Shown here: positions 25,424 to 36,046 of the stretch, piece after piece
Position numbering within the stretch: the first letter of the stretch is position 1
Layout of the letters: every line of letters begins with the position of its first letter
Assembly (NCBI GenBank): GCA_036785705.1
Contig: JAWUZG010000299.1
Coordinates: 682,001-746,000 of the forward strand
DNA: 64,000 bases
Reading direction: 5' to 3'
DNA from: Acanthornis magna
Lineage: Eukaryota > Chordata > Aves > Passeriformes > Acanthizidae
Notes under the pieces: model-generated
What the model was told of the DNA's origin: nothing
Seen by the model: the letters and a program-made list of their open reading frames with translations, nothing else
The model's database searches: none
Position numbers and translations under genes: made by a program

Positions 25424-25998
25424 TGTTGTAGTGGGTGTGGCGGAGCTGGAGTTTGTGTTCCCAGAGCAGCCCTCAGTGCTGTGCTTTGCTCTGGGAGCTG
25501 GAAAGGTGCTGATAACACACCAGTTTTGGCTACTGCTGGACAGGGCTGGCACAGCCTCAGCACTGTCTCTCAGCATTCCCTGCCATCAAGGGCTGGGAGT
25601 GGGTAAGATCCTGGGAGAGGACGCAGCTATGCCAGCTAGCTCAAACTGACCAAAGGGATATTCCAGACAGTATGACATCCCTCAGAGACAAAAGCTAAAA
25701 GGAGGAGGAGGAATGGGGAGGAGGCTGTGTTGTTTACAACATCTACCTTCCAGAGCAAAGGCTCCATGTGCTGGAGTGCTGCTTCCTAGGAAGAAGGTGG
25801 AATTCACTCACTCATGGGAAGCAGAGATTAAAATCTTGGGGATTTCTCTTTGCCTGTGAGCACACAACCTTTCACTTTTGCATTAGTAAACTGCCTTATC
25901 TCAACCTGTAAGTTGTTTTCCATCTTATTTTCTCTCCACTGTCCAGCGGGAAGGGGGCTTGGTGGCACCTGGTGTCCAGCCAAGGTCAAATCACCGCA
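25424..25998 (+). mobile_element. Solo LTR, avian ERVL-like
   Basis: The middle and 3' parts match a common avian LTR pattern: GTGCTGATAACACACC, CAAACTGACCAAAGGGATATTCC, then AGTAAACTGCCTTATCTCAACC and a terminal GTGTCCAGCCAAGGTCAAA block ending in CA. If the ends are TG at 25424 and CA at 25998, the flanks are TCCAG and ACCAG, a 5-bp target duplication with one mismatch, as expected for ERVL. The first 60 bp is diverged, so the left end is less sure. No internal retroviral genes adjoin it. Confidence 0.75.
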
Positions 25999-26334
25999 AC
26001 CAGGCAGGAACTTATCACCATTGCCCCAACCCTCAAGTCCCCGCATTCAGAGAGGTAGGGAGAGGATCAGGAATCCTCCCAATCATGTGTCCAGTCTGCA
26101 TGTTGGGACTGTGCCAGGGAAGGTGGGGAGTGATTCCAGCAGTCACTGTCTCTCTCATACTGCCTGATTCTCCTCAGCCCACTCACCTCCTTGTGGAGCT
26201 CTGAGGTCCCCCAGATGAGGACACTCCCCACGCTGTGCTCTGCTCTAGAGCACTTTGTTGTGGTGATGCCAGATCTGCTCATTTCAGCAGCTGTGGTGAG
26301 GTCTACCCAAGCCTTCTCCAAGAGAGAGACCTAA

Positions 26335-26472
26335 GTCATTCAGTGCTTCCTCACAGGGCAGGTTCTCCAGCCCTTTGGCCATCTCCATGGCCTTCCTTTG
26401 GCCCCTCTCCTGTCTTTCTGCTTCTTTCTCAAATTGTGGGGACCACAACTGGACGCAGCATTCCAGGTTTCT
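26335..26472 (-). mobile_element. CR1 ORF2 interior fragment
   Basis: The run GTTCTCCAGCCCTTTGGCCATC, CCTTTGGCCCCTCTCC and GGACCACAACTGGACGCAGC corresponds to the reverse complement of CR1 ORF2 several hundred bases before the 3' end. It abuts an oppositely oriented CR1 tail. Confidence 0.7.
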
Positions 26473-26484
26473 TCCCCAGGCTCT

Positions 26485-26548
26485 GGTCCATGGCAGGAGG
26501 GTTGGAACTGGATGGTCTTTAAGGTCCCTTCCAACCCAAACCGTTCAG
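26485..26548 (+). mobile_element. CR1 3' tail in the opposite orientation
   Basis: GGAACTGGATGGTCTTTAAGG followed by TCCCTTCCAACCCAAACC is the sense-strand CR1 3' end. It faces the preceding minus-strand CR1 fragment across about 12 bp. Confidence 0.8.
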
Positions 26549-27336
26549 TGGATGTGGGTGCAGCGTGATGAGCACAGTGGGATGATCCATCCCTGTCCAG
26601 GCCCGATTCGCTGCTGCTGCCAGCGATATGCAGCTGACTCATGATCAGCTTGTTGTCCATCAACGTATTTTGACCTATACATTTTTGCTTTAACAGAAAT
26701 ATGATTCACTCCAATAAAATTATACTCACTGAGTTTTTCCTCACTTGCAGAGGAAATTATTTTTAGGATCTCCCAACATTTCACTAACAGAAAATGAGCT
26801 AGTACCACAGAATTTCTTCATATTTTCACCAAAATCAAAGAAATATAGTGTTTGCTTATTCACTTGCCCTGTCCTTTGGCAGCAGGGGATGAACTTAAAG
26901 GCTGGGGGTTTTTCAGGCTTTTGCTGTCAGTGAAGCACCAGTTTTCTGAGATAGAATAACCTCTTTGAAGAGGTGGTGTTTCTCTACTGCTTTCAGAAGG
27001 TATTAATTGCAAGACCTGTAAGCTGACGTGAACACAGTAGACATAGCCAGACACACATGTCTATGAGGGATACAATAGCACCTGAGATGTGGAGGCATGA
27101 ACTTCTCCAGGGGCTGCCAACCTAGTGACCCCTATTCTTGGAAGATGTAAGGCTATTCTGTCAAATCTTCACAGTTGCTGTCATCTGTGCCAGGTAGGGT
27201 GTGGCAAGGTTGCCTTCTTGCGCTCTAAAGACACACAGCAGCCTGAAGAAATCACTGTGATGAGTGGAGGGACTTCAAGGCTGTCCTGTGATAGGCTTTG
27301 TTTATAGTTGTAAATTCTTAGCACATAAGGCTAATC

Positions 27337-27370
27337 ACATCTCACACTGCCATCACACAGTGTGAGATGT
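27337..27370. repeat. Perfect 13-bp inverted repeat with 8-nt loop
   Basis: Arms ACATCTCACACTG (27337-27349) and CAGTGTGAGATGT (27358-27370) are exact reverse complements around CCATCACA. No recognised transposon contains it. It could be a tiny non-autonomous transposon relic, a structured RNA element or chance. Confidence 0.85.
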
Positions 27371-28783
27371 AAAATCAGGCGACTTTAACGTGCTCCCAAC
27401 CTTGGCATTAAAACTGGAAAGGTCAACAGGAAATTAGGTAATTGTCTTCAAATCCATGGGAAAATTACAATAGCAGTGTGCTGCTATATGTTACTGACTC
27501 TATTACTATTTTTTTGAGTTCAGACATATCTTGGCCATGGTTCAATGATGAATGGCCATGCAGGCAAAAATATGGGTTTGCCATTTTTAAAATAACCTCT
27601 GATGTATTCAGGAATTTCTTCTTGCTAACTGGACTTCAGAAAATCACAAGTCTCTGTTACTTTCAAAAAAATGAAAAAAGATATGTAGAGGAAAAGGTAA
27701 AGGAGGAGATGCATCTTAAATCATGTTGAAGTGTTGTGGTGGAGATTCCCATGCATCAAATGCCTGTTTTTCTTAATACAATATTATTCAGTGGCTGTAG
27801 TAGCTCGGCATGAGAAGGAATGTCCCAAGAATGCAGTATCATCTGTACTTGCAGTAGTTGGTATGATGGATATAGAATGGAGACTGCTCTCCCACAAGCA
27901 CTGACTTTGCAAGCACTGTGAGAAGCACTGGCCTGACACCTCAGCATATCTGTAGAGGAACTGAGGTGTAATTTTAATGTGCTTGTGTTTAAATAAAGAA
28001 GTCATGCATTTTCTATTGAGTTTTAGCCCCACCTGTCCTTAGTGTTGGCACACAAACTTAAAAAATATCCTACCTGTTGGTGTTGTGTTACTTCTGCGTA
28101 GTCAGAAATGAATGCCTTCCAGACTAGGCAAGGTATTAACACAAAAATTAACACTTCTCTTTCTGGAGAGTTTGGATCCAAAATGCATTTGAATTAATGG
28201 TGGAGGACAGAAGAAGTGTTGAAATTAATAGAAGATGCCTCAATGCATTTTCTGGCATGAAGAACAAGACACACATTTAGAAAAAATGAGGTTTTGGAAG
28301 AGTGATGGAGTCAAGTGAAATTCAGTTGATGCCTTGCAGTGCCAAGGAATTGCACAGTAGAAAGGCGGAGCTTTACAAGGTGGCTGTGCAGTGAAGAAAA
28401 ATTTGTAGAGACTGTAATTTGCATTTGGAAAATAGATTATTTTACAGATATTAGTTCAATTTGATAGTCATTGCCTGAATAACATCTGCTGCATTATCTC
28501 AATAAATCTGGTTATCTCCCACAGAAATTAGCTGAGCAAAAGGGATGTAGTAAGATTTGGAAATAACCTTTGTTATTATGTATCATTGACTCATAAGAAT
28601 CAACCTACATGGCCACTAATGACAATGAACAAGAACAATACAGTTTCTTGAACATTCTGTTCCATGCATTTCCAGTCTCTAGTCTGCACTTAAAATGCAA
28701 CAATTTTACAAGCATTTATCATTTACCTGGGCCATGGAGCTAATGAGATAGAAAAAAATGAAGAATTTGTATGGATGAACACC

Positions 28784-29789
28784 TGTCTTGGTTTGATAAA
28801 CAGGTGTCTGCTAAGGAAGGTGGGAACCTTTGTTAGAACAGAGAATGTGAACCCCCTTCCCTCCGAATTATTATAACTTTGGAATCAAGGGCTCTCAGGC
28901 AAAGGTATGGGAAAAGGAATAAGAGTTCTTTACTAGTATCTATAATGAGGTAAACAATCAGTAACAAAAACAGTAAACAAGGTAAAAAGCAGTAAACAAA
29001 ACCAAAAAACACCTGGCGGCAGATGTCCCTGGGCTGCCGGGCACTTTCCCATTTGGTGCAGTCACGGTCACGGCCAGCAGGGGCGCTGTTGGGCGCCTAG
29101 ACCAGCAGGGCAGGTGTGATGACTCCCGTGCAGCTGCAGATGGCGCTGTGGCACCAGGTCACACCTGCCGGTGTCGCGGGGAGAATGGGGGGCGGCTGGG
29201 CAGAGATGGAGTGCAGCTGCATGCATTGGGCAGGGGGGTCAGTGCAGGGAGATGGAGCAGCCGGGTCAGCTCACCTGAGCCAGCCAGCAGAGGAGGTGGC
29301 AGGGAGCTTCGCAGTTGTGGCAGGCAGGGCACGGGGTAGTGGCCGGCAGGGTGCGGGGCGGTGGCAGGCAGGGGTCCTGTTCCGCTGCAGCGCAGCTGGG
29401 AGATGCACCCTCCCGGAGGGGAAGGGAGGATTGGAGTCCTGTGCCTTTTTTCCCAAAACGAGAGCTCACCCACCAGGTAGAGAAAAACCAGTGCAAAGCC
29501 GGGCTTTCTTCCCGCAGTCACAGCCAAAAAAGCAGAGAGCCACTTCTTTTCCACTGCTCTCTCCTCCAAGACTTGCCAGCGAGTGTCCCATTATCAAATC
29601 CTCCAATCTCTTGTTCCTGTGCTTGCCCAGCCAAAAGTCTTTTTTCTCCTTTGTGAACGTAGATGGCCCTTAAGTACCTAACACTGTCTTGTTCCTGGTT
29701 GGACATTAGGAGACCAGACATCTGTTCTCTCCTTTTTTTTTTTTTCCAGATGAAGACATGGAAAGTATAACTGACAAAATGTATTGACA
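28784..29789 (-). mobile_element. Solo LTR, avian endogenous retrovirus (about 1 kb)
   Basis: The plus-strand text starts TGTCTTGGTTTGATAAACAGG and carries GGTGTCTGCTAAGGAAGG and TCCGAATTATTATAA, blocks of a common songbird LTR. It ends near ACAAAATGTATTGACA. On the minus strand a degenerate polyadenylation hexamer (AGTAAA before GAACTCTTATTCC) supports minus orientation. The centre (29.0-29.5 kb) is GC-rich and contains open frames up to 185 codons that resemble no protein. No target duplication could be matched, so the ends are approximate. Confidence 0.7.
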
Positions 29790-30363
29790 TGGGATAATCT
29801 CAGTGTTCCCATTAGTTGTGCACTTTAAATGGCTGAGTAAAAAAAAAACCCAACAACATAACAGCAAAAGGAACCATTACAACCCTGAGGAAACATTCTC
29901 ACTAAGCACTCTTTGGGCTGTCTAGAGGAAATTGAAGGTCTTCTCAACCCGGAAGTAACTGCACAATTAATTATCAGTATATAATTGGCATTATAGAGAT
30001 ATTATACCGGGAGTATATATATTGGCACTTTTTATTTTTAGAAGATTGAGCACTATTAGAGCCTGAATTTACTTTGGAGATAGAAGCTGGTATGTGTATT
30101 AATCCAGACATGGTTGGTGTGGTTTAACCAATCTATACCCTACAACTGTACCTTACAGTTAGTGCTCCAATCATTTTAAGAAATAACCATAGCATGATTT
30201 TTTTACAAAATTCAATTGTCAGGATTATTGTATTTTTAATGCAAAGATTTGCACGAATAGCAAAGGAAAAAAAATACTGTTACAATTAAATGAAGAAAAC
30301 ATTTATTTTTTCTGTATTAAAATAAGAAAGCCAAAGGCGGGGATATTCATCTTGTTCTACCAC

Positions 30364-30388
30364 AAAAAAAAAAAAAAAAAAAAAAAAA
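30364..30388 (+). repeat. A25 homopolymer
   Basis: Twenty-five consecutive A. No polyadenylation signal or recognisable processed-gene sequence precedes it, so a retroposed transcript is not supported. Confidence 0.9.
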
Positions 30389-30639
30389 GGAATTCTCAGA
30401 AATGAATTTTCCTTTCACTATAGGAGGAAAAAGATCAGTGAGGTATACCACAAAAGCCCTCTACTGCCACACCTGTGAGACAAGTCACTGCTACAAAAGT
30501 AGACATCACCACTTTTCCACTGCAGCCATTGCTCAGAGCCTGCCTTGGCATCAGTCTCTCAGTGGCAGGTGGTCACAGATGACCTTGGCATCAGCTGGGG
30601 GTTTTGGTTTAGTTTTTTAGTTGTTGTTTTGGGGTAGGT

Positions 30640-30795
30640 TTTTTTTACAGTCTTTAAACTGTTTTTGTGTCGATCCATGAGTTTTTCTCACTTTTACCTT
30701 TCCTGTTCTTTTCTCCTATCCTGCTTCAAGTGGAGAGGAAGGGGAGGAGGAATGAAGAAGCAGCTGGGTGAGCTGCCAAGCCAGTTAGTTAACTC
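30640..30795 (+). mobile_element. Degenerate LTR 3'-end fragment
   Basis: The segment TTTAAACTGTTTTTGTGTCG, CCATGAGTTTTTCTCAC and a later GAAGCAGCTGGGTG resemble the R/U5 end of avian ERVL-type LTRs, where AAACTGT, a CCCATGAG(C/T)TTT block and a GAGCAGCTG block occur in this order. The 5' half and the terminus are missing or unrecognisable. Confidence 0.5.
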
Positions 30796-32584
30796 TCCAC
30801 AGGCTCCAGGACCAGGTCTGGAGATTGACAAGTCATTCTGCCTCAGCAATTGTGGATTTTTTTAAACAGAATGGCCTTGTCTGCCAAATACTGCAGCTCC
30901 ATGCAGCTTTCCTTTTTCACTAATCTCAAATTCTGTTAAATAAATACTTATCTATGATCCTACTAAATGTAGGAAAGCACAGAAAATAAGAACAAACCCT
31001 TAAGAAGGTGGGAGTACATTCTCATACAAAAAGTACCAATATAATTACGCTGGGTTTTGCTGTAGCGTTTCCATGAGTAGCTGTCGATCACCACCACGTT
31101 TCTCTGCTCAGTGAGTTCTGTTTGTTTGCCATTTCCTTTGGTCATTTATTTCCTTGATACCTCAGCACAGTTTGTACATTTCCTACTACTCTTGCCTGTG
31201 GCTGAAAACACACAAAAATAAGGCATTCACAGAAACAGTGAGGCTCAGCTGTCCTTGTTTGCTGCGAGTTTGCTGAGAAGTCTGTGTGGGACCAGCGAAC
31301 TGGGGAGGGATTGGCAGAGCTGCTGCAGGAGATAGGTAACAGCATTTATTGATATTTAACACTTCCAGTGAAGCTGAAGTTATGCAGATGCAGATTCATT
31401 TGGGAAGCTGAAAGGCTCTATCACCTTAGCGAGGGTGTGTGGGACCCCAAGCATGTGCTGTGTGATGTGAATGAGGCTGTGCAGCACCAGCTTGCCCTGG
31501 ATCACTGAGGGTTCATCACCCACTTAGGCACACCTCTGATAAGGATCACTGCAGGATCTTATCACTGCCTTAACCCTTCATCACATTGCCTGCTGTTGTA
31601 GCTCGTGCTTGCCTGTTATGCTCTGATCCTACTGAGGTGGGAATTTTTTTGGTTGAGGAGTTCTGGCTCATTGTAAGTTTGCCCACACGGCTCCTGCAGG
31701 GTTCCAATGCTGCCTTGGAGTATCACGGAGCACAGCGGGAGAGGAGATACTGCTGATCCATGGAATGCCATCACACAGTGATCACTTCTACGCATGCCTG
31801 TTTGTAACTAAGACATTAATTTATGTTTTCTCTTAAAAATCATTAAAACATGTGATAACTTAAACTGACATGGAAATACATATTTTTCATAATGTCAGCA
31901 AAATAAGATTGCAAAATTGTTCCTGATTTAATTGCAAGTTAGAAGTAATTCAAAACATACAAGTTTTAAATTCAGAATAGTAGCTAATAGTTTCAGTTGT
32001 CAATGAATATTTGGGTTTCTGAATATTTCTTTTTTAGAAGCACACGGGGTAGACAGACACTTGTTGTTCAATCAGATCCTCTGAACCCTGCCTTGCAGAT
32101 TGCTGGGTACCTGAAGTAAGCCCCATAACCACAAATTTTACTTTAGGTCAGAGAAAAATTCCTTATGTTCATGTTCCATTGGCCAATTTCTGACAGATTT
32201 TACCAGGCATTTCACTGCCAACTTGCAATCAACTTCAATTGTAAATACATTCAAGGATTTCATTTTACCTGTAGTAAACATAAACTTGCCATTAAACTGA
32301 AAAAATAAAAAACCTAAAACCACAACCAAGACTCAAATCTTCCACTTCTTTCAAATTGCAAAATTCTTCAAATAACAAGTCCCTTTCATTTTTAGAAGCC
32401 TGTGAAGAACATGGACTGATGGCCACCAGATATTTGGGTTTTTTTAAATGTTAGGTATTTCTATAAAAATACAAGATAAATGTCTTTCAAACTTTTTTTT
32501 GCATTTCATTCGGTTCATGTTTGCATGTAGATGGTCTTGTTCTGCAAGGCACCGCGTGCAACACTTAATAAAAAACTGTTTAAT

Positions 32585-32880
32585 TGTCCTGGTTTCAGCT
32601 GGGATGGATATTTTCTTCTTAGGAGCTGGTACAGTGCTGCCTTTTTTCTTTAGAATGAGAACAATGTTGATCACACACTGATGGTTTGGTTGTTGCTCAG
32701 CAGCCCTTACCCTCAGTCAAGAACTTTTCCTTATTTAATTTATTTCAGTTATTAAACTGTTCTTTTCTCAGCCCATGGGTTTTACCCTTCTCCAATTCTT
32801 CTCCCTGTCCCACTGGAGGGGGTGGGGCTGAATGAGCAGCTGAGTGGTTCTTCGTTGCTGGCTGAGGTTAAACCACAACA
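32585..32880 (+). mobile_element. Solo LTR, avian ERVL-like, 296 bp with internal deletion
   Basis: Starts TGTCCTGGTTTCAGCTGGGA and ends GGTTAAACCACAACA, the hallmark ends of a widespread avian LTR. Inside are GCTGGTACAGTGCTG, AATGTTGATCACACACTGATG and TTATTAAACTGTTCTTTTCTC. The copy lacks several hundred bases of the usual middle. Flanks TTAAT and CTAAT give a 5-bp target duplication with one mismatch. Confidence 0.85.
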
Positions 32881-33642
32881 CTAATAAATAATGTTTTATG
32901 CTTGTCACAGGTAATTGTGGTGCATTTTACAGTGGATTAGTCAAACAATTTCTCTTCCTGTAGGGTTGTAAAGTTGGCAGACAGCAAAGAAGAGCTCTTT
33001 GGCATAGTCTGCCAATGTGTCTACTGTTTATAATAGTACTGGGAGTATTTTCCATTTGAAAATCAGCAATTGGAACAATGAAGTAATTTTAAGTTATGCT
33101 GTTTCTGAATGTGGTTATTGCACAGTAATTACTGCATCATCACTTGCAACATCTTGCAGTGCTGAAAGTGAAAACCATTATCCTAACAAGTTTTATATTT
33201 TATTTTTTATTCAAGTTAGCTAAAGGACATGCAGAGTGATCCTGCTAGCTTCTACATAAAAATCTACTTCTTCATCCAAAATTCTTCTCATCCTACTCAG
33301 ACATGGTCCACTGTTACTTAAAGAATCCTCTCCCAAGACACATCACTATAATGACTGATGTCTCTGGCCAGCATTACATATAGTCTTATTTGGCCACAGA
33401 AAATTTTTCCTGAAGACAAGTATATAAGCTCTCCCTCTTCTCAACAAATATCAAAGCAAGTCTCTAAGTAGCTTCAGAAAAAATTCTTTAAAACACCTTT
33501 TGGTAATCATCATCATAAAGGTAAGATCTCTACCTGCATTCTCAATGATCTAACCCTTCAGCACTAGAGCTGGCAGTAATCATACACAAATCACACAGAA
33601 AGTGCTCCATGTGCCTCCTGTCACAGAAATAATTTATACTCG

Positions 33643-34590
33643 TGGTGGGTTGACTCTGGCCAGCTACCAGATGTTCACCTTGCCACTTCCACTCATAGAA
33701 TCACAGAATCACAGAACATCCTGAGTGGGAAGGGACCCACCAGGACCATCCAGTCCCACCCCTGACCCCGCACAGACCCCCAAAATCCCACCCTGTCCAT
33801 CCCTGGCAGTGCTGTCCAAATGCTCCTGGAGCTGTGGCAGTCTCAGGGCCACGCCCATTCCCTGGGGAGCCTGGGCAGTGCCCAGCACCCTCTGGGGAAG
33901 AACCTTTCCCTGATCTCCAGCCTGATCTGCCCTGGCACAGCTCCAGCCCTTCCCTGGCTCCTGTCCCTGTCACAGAGAGCAGAGATCAGAGCTGTATCGA
34001 TACTGCCCCTCGGGAGGAACTGCAGCTTGCAATAGGACATACCAACAGGACAGGCAGATAAAATCAGATTAAAAATCTCATGCGTTGAGATAAGGACAGG
34101 GAGACCACTAAGAAGATACTCTCCTGGGCCAAGTATACTCAGCTTGGGGAAAATTAATTTAATTTATAGCCAGTTAAAAATAGAGTTGATAAATCAGAAA
34201 CAAAGAAAATTAAGACAGCACCTTCTTCTGCTTTTTCCCATGCTTCACCTCTCCTTCATTCCCAGCCCCTCTACCTCCTCCCCCACTGCTCGGCAGCACA
34301 GGGGGATGCTGTGACCACAGTGGGGGCTGTGGTCAGTCCTTAACAGCTCCTTTCTGCCGCTCCTTCCTCCTCACACCTTTCCCTGCTCCACTGTTGTCTT
34401 CTCCACAAGGAATCTCATCCCCGTCACCTGGAGCACCTGCTGTCCCTCCTTCTCCACTAACCTCACTGTCCGCTGGGCTGTCTCTCATAAGTTTTTCTCT
34501 CCCTCCTCTGCCTGACCAGAATTTTTTTTCCTTTCTTAAACACATTTTCAGAGAGGCACTACCAGCTTTGCTGATGGGCAGTTCTGTCTA
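33643..34590 (-). mobile_element. ERV LTR interrupted by a CR1 insertion
   Basis: The two halves (33643-33692 and 34039-34590) match consecutive parts of the LTR that is uninterrupted at 54604-55361: the GTTGAC end, GAGATAAGGACAGGGAGACC, a GGGGAAAATTAATTTAATTT segment, GCTGTGGTCAGT, and CTTTCTTAAACACATTTTCAG. On the minus strand the AT-rich ATTAAATTAATT region corresponds to the AATAAA polyadenylation site of that family, giving minus orientation. The far (5') end is truncated after about 34590. Confidence 0.75.
33693..34038 (-). mobile_element. CR1 LINE 3' fragment nested in an LTR
   Basis: TCATAGAATCACAGAATCAC opens the element, followed by GTGGGAAGGGACCCACCAGG and the CCATCCAGTCCCACCCC block of a CR1 subfamily different from the other copies here. 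It ends near CGGGAGGAACTGCAGCTTGC. LTR sequence flanks it on both sides, so it inserted into the LTR. Confidence 0.85.
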
Positions 34591-36004
34591 CACCTTTTCT
34601 TTGATGGAAGAGGAAAGGGTAAACAGAAGGGGAATTGACTTTCCAGATGAACTCATTACTACATGAAGAGACACCTTTGCTCAGTTCAGATTTTGAGTTT
34701 ACCTAATTCTTCTTATAAAATTTACCTGTGTTTTTGCCTTTGCTCAGGTGTTCATATGCTTTTTTGAAAAGAAGTGGATAAAAAAATCTGCCTGAGTACT
34801 TTCCTGAGGCATAGCCAAAATCTATATGTAAATGAGAGCGTATTCTAATTTATTTTAAAGATATTATTGGGGGAAAAAAAAACAACCTGCAAGTACTTTT
34901 CATAAGTTGTCAATATGGGAAATGAACTAAATACAAAGTCAGGAGAGAAGAGGTTCTTTCTTCTTTGTATCGCAGCTTCATCAGCTCTCACTGTGAGAGC
35001 CACACTCGAATATTCCCTAGGCCTTTATTAGCTTTGATAATTTGCCTCTATTCTGAAATCCTAATGACACCTCCTGAACAGTGATAGGCTGAAAAACTTA
35101 CAAAGCACTCTAAGCTTCTTTCCCAGTGTGATTTTGAGAGAGGGAGGTGCACCAGAGAACACATGACATGACAATCTCATATTTTCCCTTTGCATGCAAG
35201 TCTCAGCAGTTTCGGGAGTTTGAGAAGGTGGTAGTTAACATCATTTTAATTTCAGGCTGAAGAATAAATTTCACTCCCTTTCTTAAAAGAACCCAAACAC
35301 TGCCAACAAATAAAGGCTTCAAAAGAGAGGGGAAAAATAGCCTCGTACCCATGCCATACCCATTCTTCCGTATAGACTGACCACACAAAGTGGGAAATTG
35401 TGCCTTGACTTCAGCATATTTCCTCTGTAGTAAAAAGTCTGTCTTTGAGGGCTTTAGAACCATTTTAATATCAATTCACACTTTTCACATGTCTTGTAAA
35501 CAGGATTTTAGAATAGCATTTTTCAGATTATCATTGTGGCTGGATTCATAACACCACTTGCAATCACACTTTCAGAAGCATGATTTCTAGTTTGGAAACC
35601 GTTGGTTCAAAGGAAGGACCAGATGGTCTCTGTGTTGACATGGAGTTTAGACCCAGAAGAGCCCAAACTTGGTTCGGTACAATAGTTTTCAGAGCACCAT
35701 ATGGTGCAGCTTCTCTCCACTGGAGGGGCTGGGGCTGTAACTGTTTGTGGAAACCTGGATCTGAACAGAGCCATAAAATGTCAAATACTTCTGAGCTTCT
35801 AGTGCAGGCTCAAGATTTAGAGATGCAGGACTTACTGCCTTCAGCTATATGGAGCAGGTTATAATATCATTAAATAGACATGCTGGTACCTGACAGATCA
35901 TGGCCAGCAAAGGCATTAAATCTGCCTTTCAACCTCCTTTGAGAAGTCTACTGGACTTGTGGTTTAGAGACATCTGAATCCCAGACAAGTTTATTGGAGT
36001 CAGT

Positions 36005-36046
36005 GGTGTTTGAGATCTTTTCCAGCCGTAATGACTCTACAATGCC
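36005..36046 (+). mobile_element. Possible degenerate CR1 3' tail
   Basis: GGTGTTTGAGATCTTTTCCAG followed by CCGTAATGACTCTACAATG resembles the sense CR1 terminus (GATCTTTTCCAACC...ATTCTATG) with many changes. It is too short to be sure. Confidence 0.35.

Larger units (their letters stand above)
22346..28783. other. Proximal upstream flank of BRINP3, no gene recognised
   Basis: Apart from the CR1, LTR and microsatellite entries, this is AT-rich DNA with short chance frames. The GC content falls off steeply to the right of the CpG island. A moderately GC-rich unassigned stretch lies at 26000-26335 between the LTR and the CR1 pair. Confidence 0.7.

Noticed and set aside
29116..29673. 185-codon plus-strand frame
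   Set aside because: Lies inside a GC-rich LTR; LTRs of this type are not expected to encode protein and the product is compositionally biased.
30300..30400. Processed pseudogene suggested by the A25 tract
   Set aside because: No polyadenylation signal, coding similarity or flanking duplication was found; treated as a homopolymer.
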